Source: Lachnospiraceae bacterium UBA3310 (GTDB lineage: Bacteria; Bacillota; Clostridia; Lachnospirales; Lachnospiraceae). From it: a DNA stretch of 64,000 nucleotides. Position 1 is the first letter of the stretch. Each line of letters begins with the position of its first letter. A program made the position numbers and the translations under genes. A model generated the notes under the pieces. The model made no database searches. It had not been told where the DNA came from and saw only the letters and a list, made by a program, of their open reading frames with translations. The stretch lies in NCBI GenBank assembly GCA_002361355.1, contig DESQ01000028.1, positions 51,638-115,637 on the forward strand, written 5' to 3'. Shown in pieces: positions 34,036 through 42,851 of this stretch.

Positions 34036-35316
34036 TCACACCGCCGCAAGGGCCTGTGCAAGATCCGCAATAATATCGTCGATATGCTCAATCCCCACAG
34101 AGAGTCTGACCATCTCAGGCGCAACGCCAGCCTCTTTGAGCTGTTCGTCATTCATCTGTCTGTGTGTGTGGCTGGCAGGATGTAAAACGCTTGTTCTGGC
34201 GTCCGCCACGTGGGTTACAATCGCCGCCAGTTTCAGATGATCCATCATCTTCGCGGCGGCCTGTCTGCCGCCCTTTAACCCGAAGGAAATAACGCCGCAG
34301 GTACCGTCCGGCATATACTTCTTAGCCGTCTCATAGTATTTATTTCCGGGCAGTCCCGGATAATTCACCCATGCCACCTTCTCATGGCTCTCCAGAAACT
34401 CCGCGCACTTTTGCGCATTATAACAGTGTCTCTCCATCCGCAGGGGCAGGGTTTCCAGCCCTACATTCAGCAAAAACGCATTCTGCGGCGACTGGATCGA
34501 ACCAAGATCCCGCATAAGCTGGCTTGTCGCCTTGGTGATATAGGCCGCCTTCCCGAATTTTTCCGTATAGACAATGCCGTGATAGGACTCGTCCGGCGTA
34601 CAGAGTCCCGGAAACTTATCCGGATACGCCGCCCAGTCAAAATTACCGGAATCCACGATACAGCCGCCCACAGACATGGCATGTCCGTCCATGTATTTTG
34701 TGGTGGAATGGGTCACGATATCCGCGCCCCACTTGAAAGGATTGCAGTTGATCGGCGTTGCGAAAGTATTGTCCACAATCAGCGGTACATGGTGGGCGTG
34801 CGCAAGCGCGGCAAACTTTTCAATATCCAGCACTACCAGCGCCGGGTTCGCTATGGTCTCCGCAAACACACATTTGGTATTCTCCTGAAAGGCCTTTTTA
34901 AGCTCCTGTGCCGGCGCATCCGGATCCACCACCGTACAGGAAATGCCCATCTTCTTCATCGTACAGGTGAGCAAGTTAAAACTGCCGCCGTAAACCGTGG
35001 CGCTCATGACCACATGGTCTCCCGCCTCGCAGATGTTGAAGACAGCGTAGTGGTTTGCCGCCTGTCCTGAGGAGGTGAGCATTGCCGCCACACCGCCCTC
35101 CAGCTCACAGATTTTCGCCGCCACACAGTCATTCGTCGGATTCTGCAATCTGGAATAAAAATAGCCGCTCTCCTCCAGATCAAAGAGCCGTCCCATCTGC
35201 TCCGAATCCTCATACTTGAAGGTTGTGCTCTGGTAGATCGGAAGGACACGGGGTTCTCCGCTCTTCGGCTTCCACCCCGACTGTATGCAGATTGTCTCTT
35301 TTTTATATGCGCTCAT
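34036..35316 (-). CDS. metY: O-acetylhomoserine sulfhydrylase (aminocarboxypropyltransferase)
   Basis: 426-residue PLP enzyme of the Cys/Met metabolism family, making homocysteine from O-acetylhomoserine and sulfide. PLP Lys in HSTTKYMDGHAMSVGG (about 206-221), LTSSGQAANHYAVFNICEAG at the cofactor phosphate site, and the characteristic STTFKYEDSEQMGRLFDLEE near the N-terminus, which fits MetY more than cystathionine gamma-synthase. It would feed the homocysteine used by the distant metH. Spacing to yebC is 11 bp. Confidence 0.92.
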   Translation of the reverse strand: MSAYKKETICIQSGWKPKSGEPRVLPIYQSTTFKYEDSEQMGRLFDLEESGYFYSRLQNPTNDCVAAKICELEGGVAAMLTSSGQAANHYAVFNICEAGDHVVMSATVYGGSFNLLTCTMKKMGISCTVVDPDAPAQELKKAFQENTKCVFAETIANPALVVLDIEKFAALAHAHHVPLIVDNTFATPINCNPFKWGADIVTHSTTKYMDGHAMSVGGCIVDSGNFDWAAYPDKFPGLCTPDESYHGIVYTEKFGKAAYITKATSQLMRDLGSIQSPQNAFLLNVGLETLPLRMERHCYNAQKCAEFLESHEKVAWVNYPGLPGNKYYETAKKYMPDGTCGVISFGLKGGRQAAAKMMDHLKLAAIVTHVADARTSVLHPASHTHRQMNDEQLKEAGVAPEMVRLSVGIEHIDDIIADLAQALAAV

Positions 35317-35327
35317 CCTGCCGTCTC

Positions 35328-36056
35328 CTACTCATCCCAGTTATGGTACACTGCCTGCACGTCGTCGTCCTCATCCAGAAGGTCTAACGTTCTCTGTAGA
35401 TTTTTAATCGCTCCCTCATCAGTCAGTTCCACCCAGGTCTGCGGAATCATCGTCACCTCGGAGGAAATCGGGGTCACGCCCGCCTCTTTCAGCGCTTCGT
35501 CCACCTGACTCCACTGATCGGGGTCTGTGTAAACCTCATAGCTGTCCTCCTCCTCTGAGAAGTCCTCCGCACCCGCATCCAAAGCCATCATCATAAGATC
35601 GTCCGCATCCATGCTGCACTCCTCTTTGTCAATGATGATAAGCCCCTTCTTGTCAAACATAAAGGAGACACAGCCCTGTGTGCCGATGCTGCCGTTACCC
35701 TTTGTAAAAGCGCTTCTGACATTTGCGGCCGTCCGGTTGATATTGTCCGTCAGCGCGTCCACGATAATCGCAACACCATTCGGCCCGTACCCCTCGTAAG
35801 TGACATACTTGTAATCCACGTTGCCGCCCTCGCCGGCCGCCTTCTTGATGCCCCGATCGATGGTATCGTTTGGCATGTTGTTTGCCTTTGCCTTGGCAAT
35901 CACCTGCGCCAGTTTGAAATTGTTCGCGGGATCAGGGCCGCCCTCCTTCACCGCCACCGCAATTTCTCTGCCGATGATCGTGAAAATCTTGCCCTTCGCC
36001 GCATCGTTTTTCTCTTTTTTGTGTTTAATATTCGCAAATTTTGAATGTCCTGACAT
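35328..36056 (-). CDS. YebC/PmpR-family protein
   Basis: 242-residue member of the TACO1/YebC family. N-terminus MSGHSKFANIKHKKEKNDAA and DANNFKL-type pattern (GPDPANNFKLAQVIAKAKAN) followed by VTYEGYGPNGVAIIVDALTD are hallmarks. Once annotated as transcription factors; recent work links the family to translation of difficult motifs such as polyproline. Placed between a CBS-domain transporter and metY, with short gaps that suggest one transcript. Confidence 0.95.
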   Translation of the reverse strand: MSGHSKFANIKHKKEKNDAAKGKIFTIIGREIAVAVKEGGPDPANNFKLAQVIAKAKANNMPNDTIDRGIKKAAGEGGNVDYKYVTYEGYGPNGVAIIVDALTDNINRTAANVRSAFTKGNGSIGTQGCVSFMFDKKGLIIIDKEECSMDADDLMMMALDAGAEDFSEEEDSYEVYTDPDQWSQVDEALKEAGVTPISSEVTMIPQTWVELTDEGAIKNLQRTLDLLDEDDDVQAVYHNWDE

Positions 36057-36087
36057 CTCTTTTCATCCTTTCCCGTCACATTGTATT

Positions 36088-37512
36088 TTATATTTTTTCT
36101 TTCTCTTCTTCCTGCTCTTCCTCTTTCTCTTCCTCCGCCTTCACCCTTCTTGCGGACACGGTCTGGATCATATGATCCTTTACCTCCATAATGCGGAAGG
36201 TGTAGCCTCCGTAATCGAACTCAAAGTCCTCCCCTTCCTCCGGAATGTGTTCCAGTCTGGAAATCACAAAACCGTTCACCGTGTCAAAGGGTTCATCCTC
36301 AAAGGATACCTGGAGTTTTTCCGAAAGTTCCTCCAGAGGCATCATGCCCTGAATCACATAGCGATCCGTCCCGTTCTCCCTGATGTAGGTGGCGTCCTCA
36401 TCGTACTCATCCTGAATATTGCCGACGATCTCCTCCAGAATATCTTCCAGCGCCACAAGCCCCGCCGTCTGTCCGTACTCGTCAATCACGATAACCATCT
36501 GGATTTTTTCTTTCTGCATCACCTGAAAGAGATCGTTGATCTTGCGTTTCTCCGTGATAAAGCGGGGCTCCCGCAAAAGACCCTTGATCTTACCGATGGG
36601 ACGGGTTCTCATTTTCTCGTTCATCTGCATCCGCATCACATCCTTCAGATGCAGAATGCCGATGATGTGGTCTATGGTCTCGTCATAAACGGGGAAACGG
36701 CTGTTGTGCGCCTCCACGATAAAAGCCGCCGCCTCCTGCAGTGTCATCGTACAGTCAATGGCGATCAGATTATTCCGGTTGATCATAATATCCTTGGCTT
36801 CCTTGTCGCCGTACTCAAAGATATTTGTGATCATCTCCGCCTCGTTCGCGTGCAAAATTCCCTGCTCATGACCGACGCTCACCATGGAGAGAATTTCCTC
36901 CTCCGTCACGTCCTCTTTATCGTCCGCATCCCGCACACCAAACAGATGCAAAACCATCTTTGACGTGACAAAAACCAGGCTGGAAAAAGGCGATACAATC
37001 CTCACATAATAATAGAAGGGCGTCACCAGTGCGTGAATCCATTCGTCCGGATGCTTCGCCGCCGCCTTTTTCGGCACCATAACGCCGACAGTCATAATTA
37101 TGTACAGCAGAAAAACCGTCACAATCACAGACACCGCTATGACCAGCGCCCGCAGATGAAATCTGGAGAGCGCCCCGAAATGCATGCGCACCTGGTCTGA
37201 CACCAGAAAAGAAAAATAGCTGTTAAGCCGGTACAGAATAAACGCGCCCAACAGGAGATTGATGGTCACCACGCCAAGCTGTGTCGCCGTGGCATATGCC
37301 GCATGCTTTTCCAGCATGTATGCTAACCTTTCCTGCTTCTTTTTCTGTCTGCCTGTCTGTTCCTCCGGTTCCTCGCCGCCTGTGCCGGCCTCTTCCCTTT
37401 CCGTTCCCCTGCGGCTTTGCATCGCCGCGCTGAAACCGTAAAAGATCATCTCCAGAACGAGCATAAACACGAACCAAAGGATGCTGCTACTGCCCGAACC
37501 GCCCTCTTCCAT
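36088..37512 (-). CDS. CNNM/CorC-type membrane protein with CBS pair (hemolysin C-like)
   Basis: 474 residues: DUF21 membrane domain with four TM (about 8-210), two CBS repeats (about 225-355; MINRNNLIAIDCTMTLQEAA and MQKEKIQMVIVIDEYGQTAG) and a CorC/HlyC C-terminal domain (about 365-455). Homologues are magnesium or cobalt transporters or regulators; the hemolysin label is historical. The C-terminal tail is Glu/Lys-only, KAEEEKEEEQEEEKEK. First gene of a promoter-led unit with yebC and metY. Confidence 0.9.
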   Translation of the reverse strand: MEEGGSGSSSILWFVFMLVLEMIFYGFSAAMQSRRGTEREEAGTGGEEPEEQTGRQKKKQERLAYMLEKHAAYATATQLGVVTINLLLGAFILYRLNSYFSFLVSDQVRMHFGALSRFHLRALVIAVSVIVTVFLLYIIMTVGVMVPKKAAAKHPDEWIHALVTPFYYYVRIVSPFSSLVFVTSKMVLHLFGVRDADDKEDVTEEEILSMVSVGHEQGILHANEAEMITNIFEYGDKEAKDIMINRNNLIAIDCTMTLQEAAAFIVEAHNSRFPVYDETIDHIIGILHLKDVMRMQMNEKMRTRPIGKIKGLLREPRFITEKRKINDLFQVMQKEKIQMVIVIDEYGQTAGLVALEDILEEIVGNIQDEYDEDATYIRENGTDRYVIQGMMPLEELSEKLQVSFEDEPFDTVNGFVISRLEHIPEEGEDFEFDYGGYTFRIMEVKDHMIQTVSARRVKAEEEKEEEQEEEKEKI

Positions 37513-37564
37513 ATAAATGATTCCTCTCCATTTGTTTATTATTAAAATCTCACACTAGTATATA

Positions 37565-37593
37565 ATCATATCAATTATTATCCTACGTGTCAA
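37565..37593 (-). promoter_or_regulatory. Strong promoter of the CBS-yebC-metY unit
   Basis: Minus strand consensus TTGACA (37588-37593), 17 bp, TATGAT (37565-37570). Confidence 0.75.
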
Positions 37594-37608
37594 ATCCGCC
37601 GTCTCATC

Positions 37609-37950
37609 CTATGTACTAAGTTCCAGACTGATCATCAGCCCCTCGTTCACCGCCCGCATGATTTCCGGATCCAAATGACAGATTCTGTCTTTCAGCCGCT
37701 GTTTGTCTATGGTGCGAAGCTGTTCCAGCAAAATAACCGAATCCTTCACCATATCGTACTTGCCTGCGCTCAACTCTATGTGGGTGGGCAGTTTCGCCTT
37801 ATTCATCTTCGATGTGATCGCCGCACAGATCACCGTGGGACTGTGCCTGTTTCCCACATCATTTTGAATGATAAGCACCGGACGAACCCCGCCCTGCTCA
37901 GATCCCACCACCGGGCGCAGATCTGCATAATAAATGTCTCCTCTTCTCAT
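37609..37950 (-). CDS. mazF: MazF/PemK-family mRNA interferase, no adjacent antitoxin
   Basis: 113-residue endoribonuclease toxin fold. RRGDIYYADLRPVVGSEQGG at the start (with the RP loop), RPVLIIQNDVGN, the conserved Thr-Ser in CAAITSKMNKAKLPTHIEL, and LLEQLRTIDKQRLKDRICHL. Bacillus NdoA has the same size and the alr neighbour. In Bacillus a small antitoxin gene lies between alr and the toxin; the 115 bp here carry no reasonable ORF and end with a 17-bp palindrome instead. Start ATG 37950 chosen from the family N-terminus; a longer frame starts with TTG. Confidence 0.92.
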   Translation of the reverse strand: MRRGDIYYADLRPVVGSEQGGVRPVLIIQNDVGNRHSPTVICAAITSKMNKAKLPTHIELSAGKYDMVKDSVILLEQLRTIDKQRLKDRICHLDPEIMRAVNEGLMISLELST

Positions 37951-38001
37951 TACCCTACACTTCCTTTGACCTTTCACTAAGCTGCCTTTGTTTTTCGTTT
38001 C

Positions 38002-38018
38002 CGGCAATAGTATTGCCG
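38002..38018. promoter_or_regulatory. Palindrome upstream of mazF
   Basis: CGGCAAT-AGT-ATTGCCG, a perfect 7-3-7 inverted repeat between alr and mazF. No T-tract follows on either strand, so an operator is at least as likely as a terminator. Confidence 0.4.
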
Positions 38019-38065
38019 CCCTTTTTCGGTCGTATACAGGATAATGAACCGTTTTTTCGCTTACC

Positions 38066-39247
38066 TTACTGACTCTCCGCGCTGTAATCCTTCGTGCAGA
38101 CGATCTCTCCCTCCTTTAGATAAACCCGCGGGATCCGTTTGCCAAGATCACAGGCAAGCTCATAGTTAAACCGGCCGGAGAGCGCTCCCAGCGCCTCCAT
38201 GGTAATCTCCTCCGCGCCGTCCCGCCCGATCAGCGTCACCTCGTCTCCTTCCTTCGCCTCCGGTATATCCGTCACATCCGCCATAAACTGATCCATGCAG
38301 ACTCTGCCGAGAATCTGCGCCCGTTTTCCTCTGATCAGCACATATCCTTTATTGGAAAGGCTTCTCGGATAGCCGTCCCCATATCCCACAGGCACGGTGG
38401 CAATCCGCATCCGGCGGCTGGTCACATAAGTACCGCCGTAGCTTACAGGCGTTCCCGCCTCCACCTCTTTCACATAGACCAGATGACTTTTCAGGGAAAG
38501 TACCGGCCGCAGGGAAAGGATCTCTTTTGTCACCTCTTCCGAAGGGGAAAGGCCATACAGTGTGATACCCGCCCGAACCAGAGAGAGATTCGCCTCCGGC
38601 AGCGTAAGAATCCCCGCGCTGTTGGAACAGTGTTTGATCGGAATCTCTTTTCCCGTGCGCGCTTTGACCTTTCCAAGGAACTCGGTAAACTGTAAAAGCT
38701 GTGCCCTCGCAGACCCTTTATCCTCCTCATCCGCTCTGGCAAAGTGGGTAAATGCCCCCTCCACAGCAACATGCGGTAAACCGGCAGCCCACTCCATAAA
38801 AGCAAGCCCTTCCTCGTCAGGACGAATCCCGATCCGGGACATACCCGTGTCCACCTTCACATGTACAAGAGCCTTTTTCCCAAGCTGTCCTGCGCATTCG
38901 TCAAGCGCCTCCAGCATATCTTTTCTGAAAACCGCAGGACGGATATCCTGCCGGATCAATTCTTCGTAACAATACGGAAACGTATATCCCAGTATCAAAA
39001 TCGGTTTTTTCAGTCCCGCTCTTCGCAGAATAAAGGCTTCCTCCGCCGTCGCCGTCGCATAGCCATACACATAGGGAAGCGTTTCCAGTTCCCTGCCGAT
39101 GGGTACGGCGCCGTGTCCGTATCCGTCCGTCTTAATCACGCCGATCATCTGCGTTCCCGGCGAAAGGTTTTCATGCATCCGCTCCATGTTCCACCTGACC
39201 GCCGAAAGATCCACCGCCGCATACACTCTCTGGTATCTCTCCAACAT
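38066..39247 (-). CDS. alr: Alanine racemase
   Basis: 393-residue PLP enzyme supplying D-alanine for peptidoglycan. PLP Lys in MIGVIKTDGYGHGAV (about residue 39), substrate segment GITLYGLSPS, catalytic Tyr in TVPVGYGDGYPRSLSNKGY, C-terminal barrel GRVCMDQFMADVT. Full length. Upstream of mazF as in Bacillus; own promoter. Confidence 0.96.
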   Translation of the reverse strand: MLERYQRVYAAVDLSAVRWNMERMHENLSPGTQMIGVIKTDGYGHGAVPIGRELETLPYVYGYATATAEEAFILRRAGLKKPILILGYTFPYCYEELIRQDIRPAVFRKDMLEALDECAGQLGKKALVHVKVDTGMSRIGIRPDEEGLAFMEWAAGLPHVAVEGAFTHFARADEEDKGSARAQLLQFTEFLGKVKARTGKEIPIKHCSNSAGILTLPEANLSLVRAGITLYGLSPSEEVTKEILSLRPVLSLKSHLVYVKEVEAGTPVSYGGTYVTSRRMRIATVPVGYGDGYPRSLSNKGYVLIRGKRAQILGRVCMDQFMADVTDIPEAKEGDEVTLIGRDGAEEITMEALGALSGRFNYELACDLGKRIPRVYLKEGEIVCTKDYSAESQ

Positions 39248-39271
39248 CGTTTTCCGTTCTCCCCTTACTCT

Positions 39272-39300
39272 ATCATATTCAACATTCGAAAATCTGACAA
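39272..39300 (-). promoter_or_regulatory. Promoter of alr-mazF
   Basis: Minus strand TTGTCA (39295-39300), 17 bp, TATGAT (39272-39277); it overlaps the T-tract of the preceding terminator. Confidence 0.6.
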
Positions 39301-39332
39301 AAAGACGCCAAAACCCTAAGACTTCGGCGTCT
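39298..39332 (-). terminator. Terminator of the rex/coiled-coil unit
   Basis: Stem AGACGCC/GGCGTCT with a 16-nt loop containing the coiled-coil gene stop codon, then four T residues on the minus strand. Confidence 0.65.
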
Positions 39333-40062
39333 GTGTATCCCCATCGGCAGGCGCTGCGCCCATGTCCTGCTGATCTGTCTGTTCACTTTTTTCCGTCTGC
39401 CCGTCCTGCTTCTCCAAAGAGGCTTCCTGCGCCTCCGTATCCTTTCTCCGGTATTTCTCCTCAGGATCGTACTGCATATCAAAAAGCTCAAGCACCTCCG
39501 CACCGAAGATGTCATGCATATAAGCGTAGAGCTTATTGATCACGGCCTCTTTTTCCTTCTTGCGCACCACCTTTTTTTTCAGTTCCCGTCTGATCCCGCT
39601 GATCCATTCCTCGATCTCGTCAAGCTCCTTCGTGTTATTTTTCAGCTTTTTATAACAGACTTCCATGGTAATGAGCATAAGCTGGTTATTGACCTGACTG
39701 ATCTGCCTTGGAAGCTCCACCAGCTCCTCCTCGTAATCGTCCATCTTCTGATTACACTCTTCAATCAGGCGCTTGTGATCCGCCATATCCTTATCCTGCT
39801 TCTTCGTGGGATGTTCCCCCATCTCGTCAGCCAGGAGAACCACCTCATCCATCAGCTTTTTTTTCAGTTTCCTGATCTCCTTCGTCTCCGACGTAAGCTT
39901 CGCCTGTCGTCTCAAAAGATCGTTCAACGTCTTTTCCAACCCCTTTAACTCCGGAGTAAACTCCGACTGCGTAAAGAGCTTGTGCCATTTATTGTCAAGC
40001 GTTAAAATCGGAATTTTCTTCCCGACTAACGCCTGCTTAAATGCCTCATCTGTTCTGGCCAT
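39316..40062 (-). CDS. Coiled-coil protein of unknown function, coupled to rex
   Basis: 248 residues, not recognised. Opens with ARTDEAFKQALVGKKIPILT and LDNKWHKLF, then a long charged helical region (about 40-170) with heptad-like Leu/Lys/Glu spacing (KGLEKTLNDLLRRQAKLTSE) and a polar Gln/Glu/Asp-rich tail. No TM, no motif. Start ATG 40062 lies inside the end of rex (17 bp overlap), so it is co-expressed with the redox regulator. I recall similar proteins next to rex in Lachnospiraceae, but cannot name a function. Confidence 0.7.
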   Translation of the reverse strand: MARTDEAFKQALVGKKIPILTLDNKWHKLFTQSEFTPELKGLEKTLNDLLRRQAKLTSETKEIRKLKKKLMDEVVLLADEMGEHPTKKQDKDMADHKRLIEECNQKMDDYEEELVELPRQISQVNNQLMLITMEVCYKKLKNNTKELDEIEEWISGIRRELKKKVVRKKEKEAVINKLYAYMHDIFGAEVLELFDMQYDPEEKYRRKDTEAQEASLEKQDGQTEKSEQTDQQDMGAAPADGDTQTPKS

Positions 40063-40723
40063 TGCCGTCAACCTTTCTGTCTGCTTCACTCTCCTCCCGC
40101 ACCGAGGAAAGGTTATAGGACAGCTTCATCAGACTGTCCGAGAGATGCACATTTTCCACCTGAATATATGCAGGGACAGGCAGATCCACATGTGCGAAAT
40201 TCCATATTCCCTTGATCCCGCAGTCGGAAAGCTTTTTTGCCACCTCGACAGCGGAGGTCTTCGGTATGGTTAGCACTGCGATATCAATATCATTTTCCCT
40301 GATAAAACCGGCCATCTCCTCCATCGGACGCACCGTAATACCCCGTATCTGCTCTCCACAGATTTCGGGATTACAGTCAAATATGCCGCGAAAAATAAAG
40401 CCGCGCCGCTCAAAGTTCGTATAATTAACAAGCGCCTGTCCCAAATGACCCGCCCCTACAATAATCAGCCGGTGCTCCTTGTCTATCCCCAGTATCTTTC
40501 TGATCTCGTCGTAGAGATAGCCGACGTTATAACCGTACCCCTGTTGCCCGAAACCGCCGAAGGTATTCAAATCCTGTCTGATCTGTGAAGCCGTCGCCTG
40601 CATGATATCGGAAAGCTCCTGAGAAGAAACACGCTCTATCCCCTCATCCTTTAATTCTCCAAGATACCGCAGATATCTGGGAAGGCGACCGATCACAGCC
40701 TGAGAAATTTCTTTTTCTTCCAC
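40046..40723 (-). CDS. rex: Redox-sensing transcriptional repressor Rex
   Basis: 225 residues. Winged-helix DNA-binding domain (1-80; VSSQELSDIMQATASQIRQD then LNTFGGFGQQGYGYNV) and Rossmann NADH sensor (about 83-205; LIIVGAGHLGQALVNY). Rex represses fermentation genes (alcohol, lactate, butyrate routes) at high NAD+/NADH and releases them as NADH rises. It is divergent from an ABC-F gene, with an inverted repeat between the two start sites that could be its own operator. Extra C-terminal residues 212-225 look unstructured. Confidence 0.95.
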   Translation of the reverse strand: MEEKEISQAVIGRLPRYLRYLGELKDEGIERVSSQELSDIMQATASQIRQDLNTFGGFGQQGYGYNVGYLYDEIRKILGIDKEHRLIIVGAGHLGQALVNYTNFERRGFIFRGIFDCNPEICGEQIRGITVRPMEEMAGFIRENDIDIAVLTIPKTSAVEVAKKLSDCGIKGIWNFAHVDLPVPAYIQVENVHLSDSLMKLSYNLSSVREESEADRKVDGNGQNR

Positions 40724-40755
40724 AACCGCATCCCCCGCCGTATTTTTTCTTTTTT

Positions 40756-40784
40756 ACTATACGCCTTTGTGAAATTCTTGTCAA
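40756..40784 (-). promoter_or_regulatory. Promoter of rex
   Basis: Minus strand consensus TTGACA (40779-40784), 17 bp, TATAGT (40756-40761). Confidence 0.75.
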
Positions 40785-40795
40785 TTGATTGACAC
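40778..40795. promoter_or_regulatory. Inverted repeat between rex and the ABC-F gene, possible Rex operator
   Basis: TTGTCAA-TTGA-TTGACAC: 7-4-7 with one outer mismatch, compared with the Rex consensus TTGTTAA-N4-TTAACAA. It is made of the two back-to-back -35 boxes, so some symmetry would arise anyway. Confidence 0.4.
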
Positions 40796-40817
40796 AACCC
40801 TCTTCAATCTGTAAACT
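40789..40817 (+). promoter_or_regulatory. Promoter of the ABC-F gene
   Basis: Plus strand TTGACA (40789-40794), 17 bp, TAAACT (40812-40817). Confidence 0.55.
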
Positions 40818-40874
40818 GATAACAGTTCAGCCATGCATAACTATCACGTATATTATAAAGGACAGGTAACAACC

Positions 40875-42818
40875 ATGATCTTATCCGTAAACAACATAAG
40901 CAAATCCTTTCATGAGGTTCCCATACTGAAAAACGTATCTTTTCACATAGAGGACTACGAGAAGGCCGCCATCGTCGGCATCAACGGCGCAGGGAAAACT
41001 ACCCTGCTTCGCATCATTATGGGGGAATTATCTGCGGACGAAGGGCTTGTGACTTTCGCAAAAGACAAAACCGTCGGGTATCTCTCCCAGCAAGAGGCTG
41101 TGTCCGGCGAGAATACCATCTATCAGGAACTACTCTGTGTAAAGCAGGATATCCTTGATATGGAGCGGCGGATGCACACCATGGAATTACAGATGAAAAC
41201 CGCCACCGGTGATCGTTTGTCCGAACTTATGGACTCCTATGCCTCGTTGACCCACGCCTACGAAACCGCCAACGGTTACGCTTACAAAAGTGAGCTTGTG
41301 GGCGTCTTAAAGGGACTCGGTTTTACACCGGAGGAGTTCGACAAGTCCGTTTCCACGCTCTCCGGCGGGCAGAAAACCCGCGTGGCTCTGGGAAAACTTC
41401 TTCTGCTGAAACCCAGTCTGATTATTCTGGACGAGCCTACAAACCATCTTGACCTTTCGTCCATCGCGTGGCTGGAAACCTATCTTTTGAACTATAAAGG
41501 CGCAGTCATCGTGGTCTCCCACGACCGCTATTTTCTGGATCGGATCGCAACGAAGGTGATCGAACTTGACAACACGAAAGCCACTGTCTTTTCCGGTAAC
41601 TACTCGGCATACGCCGCGAGTAAGGAGATCTTGCGAACGGCCGCCTACAACGCTTACATGAAACAACAGCAGGAGATCAGGCATCAGGAGGCGGTGATCG
41701 AGAAATTAAAGTCCTTCAACCGGGAAAAATCAATCAAACGCGCGGAGAGCCGTGAAAAAATGCTGGACAAAATCGAAGTGCTGGAAAAACCGGTGGAAGT
41801 GCGCGCGGATATGCATTTGAAACTGGAACCCAAATTCCAGAGCGGTAACGATGTCCTGCAGGTGGAGGGACTTTCCAAAGCGTTCGGCTCTCTCTCTCTT
41901 TTTGAAAATTTGTCCTTTGAACTGAAAAAGGGAGAACATGTGGCCATTATCGGGGACAACGGCACGGGAAAAACCACTATCCTGAAAATGATAAACGAAC
42001 TTCTTCCCCCGGATAACGGTACCATCCGTCTCGGCGCCAATGTGGCGATTGGCTACTACGACCAGGAACATCACGTCCTTCATCCGGACAAGACGCTGTT
42101 TCAGGAGATCTCCGACGACTATCCGAATCTAAACAACACGGAGATCAGAAACACACTGGCAGCTTTTCTCTTTACCGGAGAAGATGTCTTTAAAGTCATA
42201 AAGACCCTCAGCGGCGGAGAACGGGGCAGGCTCTCCCTTGCAAAACTCATGCTCTCCGAAGCCAACTTCCTGATTCTGGATGAGCCCACAAACCATCTGG
42301 ATATCCTGTCAAAGGAGATTTTAGAAGACGCCCTGAACGCCTACACGGGAACGGTGCTCTATGTCTCCCACGACCGCTATTTTATCAACCGGACAGCGCA
42401 TCGCATCCTTGACCTGAACCGCAAAGCGCTCACCAATTACCTCGGAAACTACGATTATTATCTGGAAAAAAAAGACGAGCAGCTTGCCAAACTGGACGCG
42501 GTTTCCACATCCTCCCGCCTGGAACCGCCAAATACGGCACAGGGCGCAGCCACACAGGACACAGTCCCCGGTGCAAAACAGGACTGGAAAGCCATGAAAG
42601 AACAGCAGGCCGCCGTAAGGAAGCGGGAGAACGACCTGAAAAAATGCGAGTCTGAAATCGAGACTTTGGAAACGCGTAATGCCGAGATTGAAACCCTGAT
42701 GGCCTCCCCCGACATCTGCACCGATGTGGCAAAGCTACAGGAACTATGTAGAGAAAAAGAAGAGATCGACAACAAACTTGCCGATCTCATGGAAAAATGG
42801 GAACTGCTCTCCGTGTAA
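40875..42818 (+). CDS. ABC-F family ATPase (ribosome-associated)
   Basis: 647 residues, the only plus-strand gene. Two ABC domains without TM: Walker A GINGAGKTTLL and GDNGTGKTTIL; signatures LSGGQKTRVALGKLL and LSGGERGRLSLAKLM; Walker B LIILDEPTNHLD and FLILDEPTNHLD. Interdomain linker (about 225-325) is rich in Lys/Glu helices, and a C-terminal coiled coil (about 575-647) follows. This is the translation-factor or antibiotic-protection class; with a moderate linker I cannot tell housekeeping (Uup/YdiF-like) from resistance. Start ATG 40875 is the family start; the frame runs 14 codons further up without RBS. The stop codon lies in the loop of the terminator. Confidence 0.92.
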   Translation: MILSVNNISKSFHEVPILKNVSFHIEDYEKAAIVGINGAGKTTLLRIIMGELSADEGLVTFAKDKTVGYLSQQEAVSGENTIYQELLCVKQDILDMERRMHTMELQMKTATGDRLSELMDSYASLTHAYETANGYAYKSELVGVLKGLGFTPEEFDKSVSTLSGGQKTRVALGKLLLLKPSLIILDEPTNHLDLSSIAWLETYLLNYKGAVIVVSHDRYFLDRIATKVIELDNTKATVFSGNYSAYAASKEILRTAAYNAYMKQQQEIRHQEAVIEKLKSFNREKSIKRAESREKMLDKIEVLEKPVEVRADMHLKLEPKFQSGNDVLQVEGLSKAFGSLSLFENLSFELKKGEHVAIIGDNGTGKTTILKMINELLPPDNGTIRLGANVAIGYYDQEHHVLHPDKTLFQEISDDYPNLNNTEIRNTLAAFLFTGEDVFKVIKTLSGGERGRLSLAKLMLSEANFLILDEPTNHLDILSKEILEDALNAYTGTVLYVSHDRYFINRTAHRILDLNRKALTNYLGNYDYYLEKKDEQLAKLDAVSTSSRLEPPNTAQGAATQDTVPGAKQDWKAMKEQQAAVRKRENDLKKCESEIETLETRNAEIETLMASPDICTDVAKLQELCREKEEIDNKLADLMEKWELLSV

Positions 42819-42836
42819 GAGGCAGTTCCCGTTTTA
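42799..42836. terminator. Bidirectional terminator between the ABC-F gene and icd
   Basis: Nine-bp stem GGGAACTGC/GCAGTTCCC (42799-42807 and 42822-42830). Plus strand is followed by GTTTTATG, minus strand by ATTTTTCC, so it can serve both convergent genes. Confidence 0.75.
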
Positions 42837-42851
42837 TGTTTATTATATTTG

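Noticed and set aside
35821..36963. 380-codon plus-strand open frame with hydrophobic stretch
   Set aside because: Antisense to yebC and the CBS/CorC gene; the phenylalanine/leucine run mirrors the Glu/Lys tail on the other strand.
37951..38065. Missing MazE antitoxin hidden in the alr-mazF gap
   Set aside because: All frames in the 115 bp are short, and none starts with a usable RBS.
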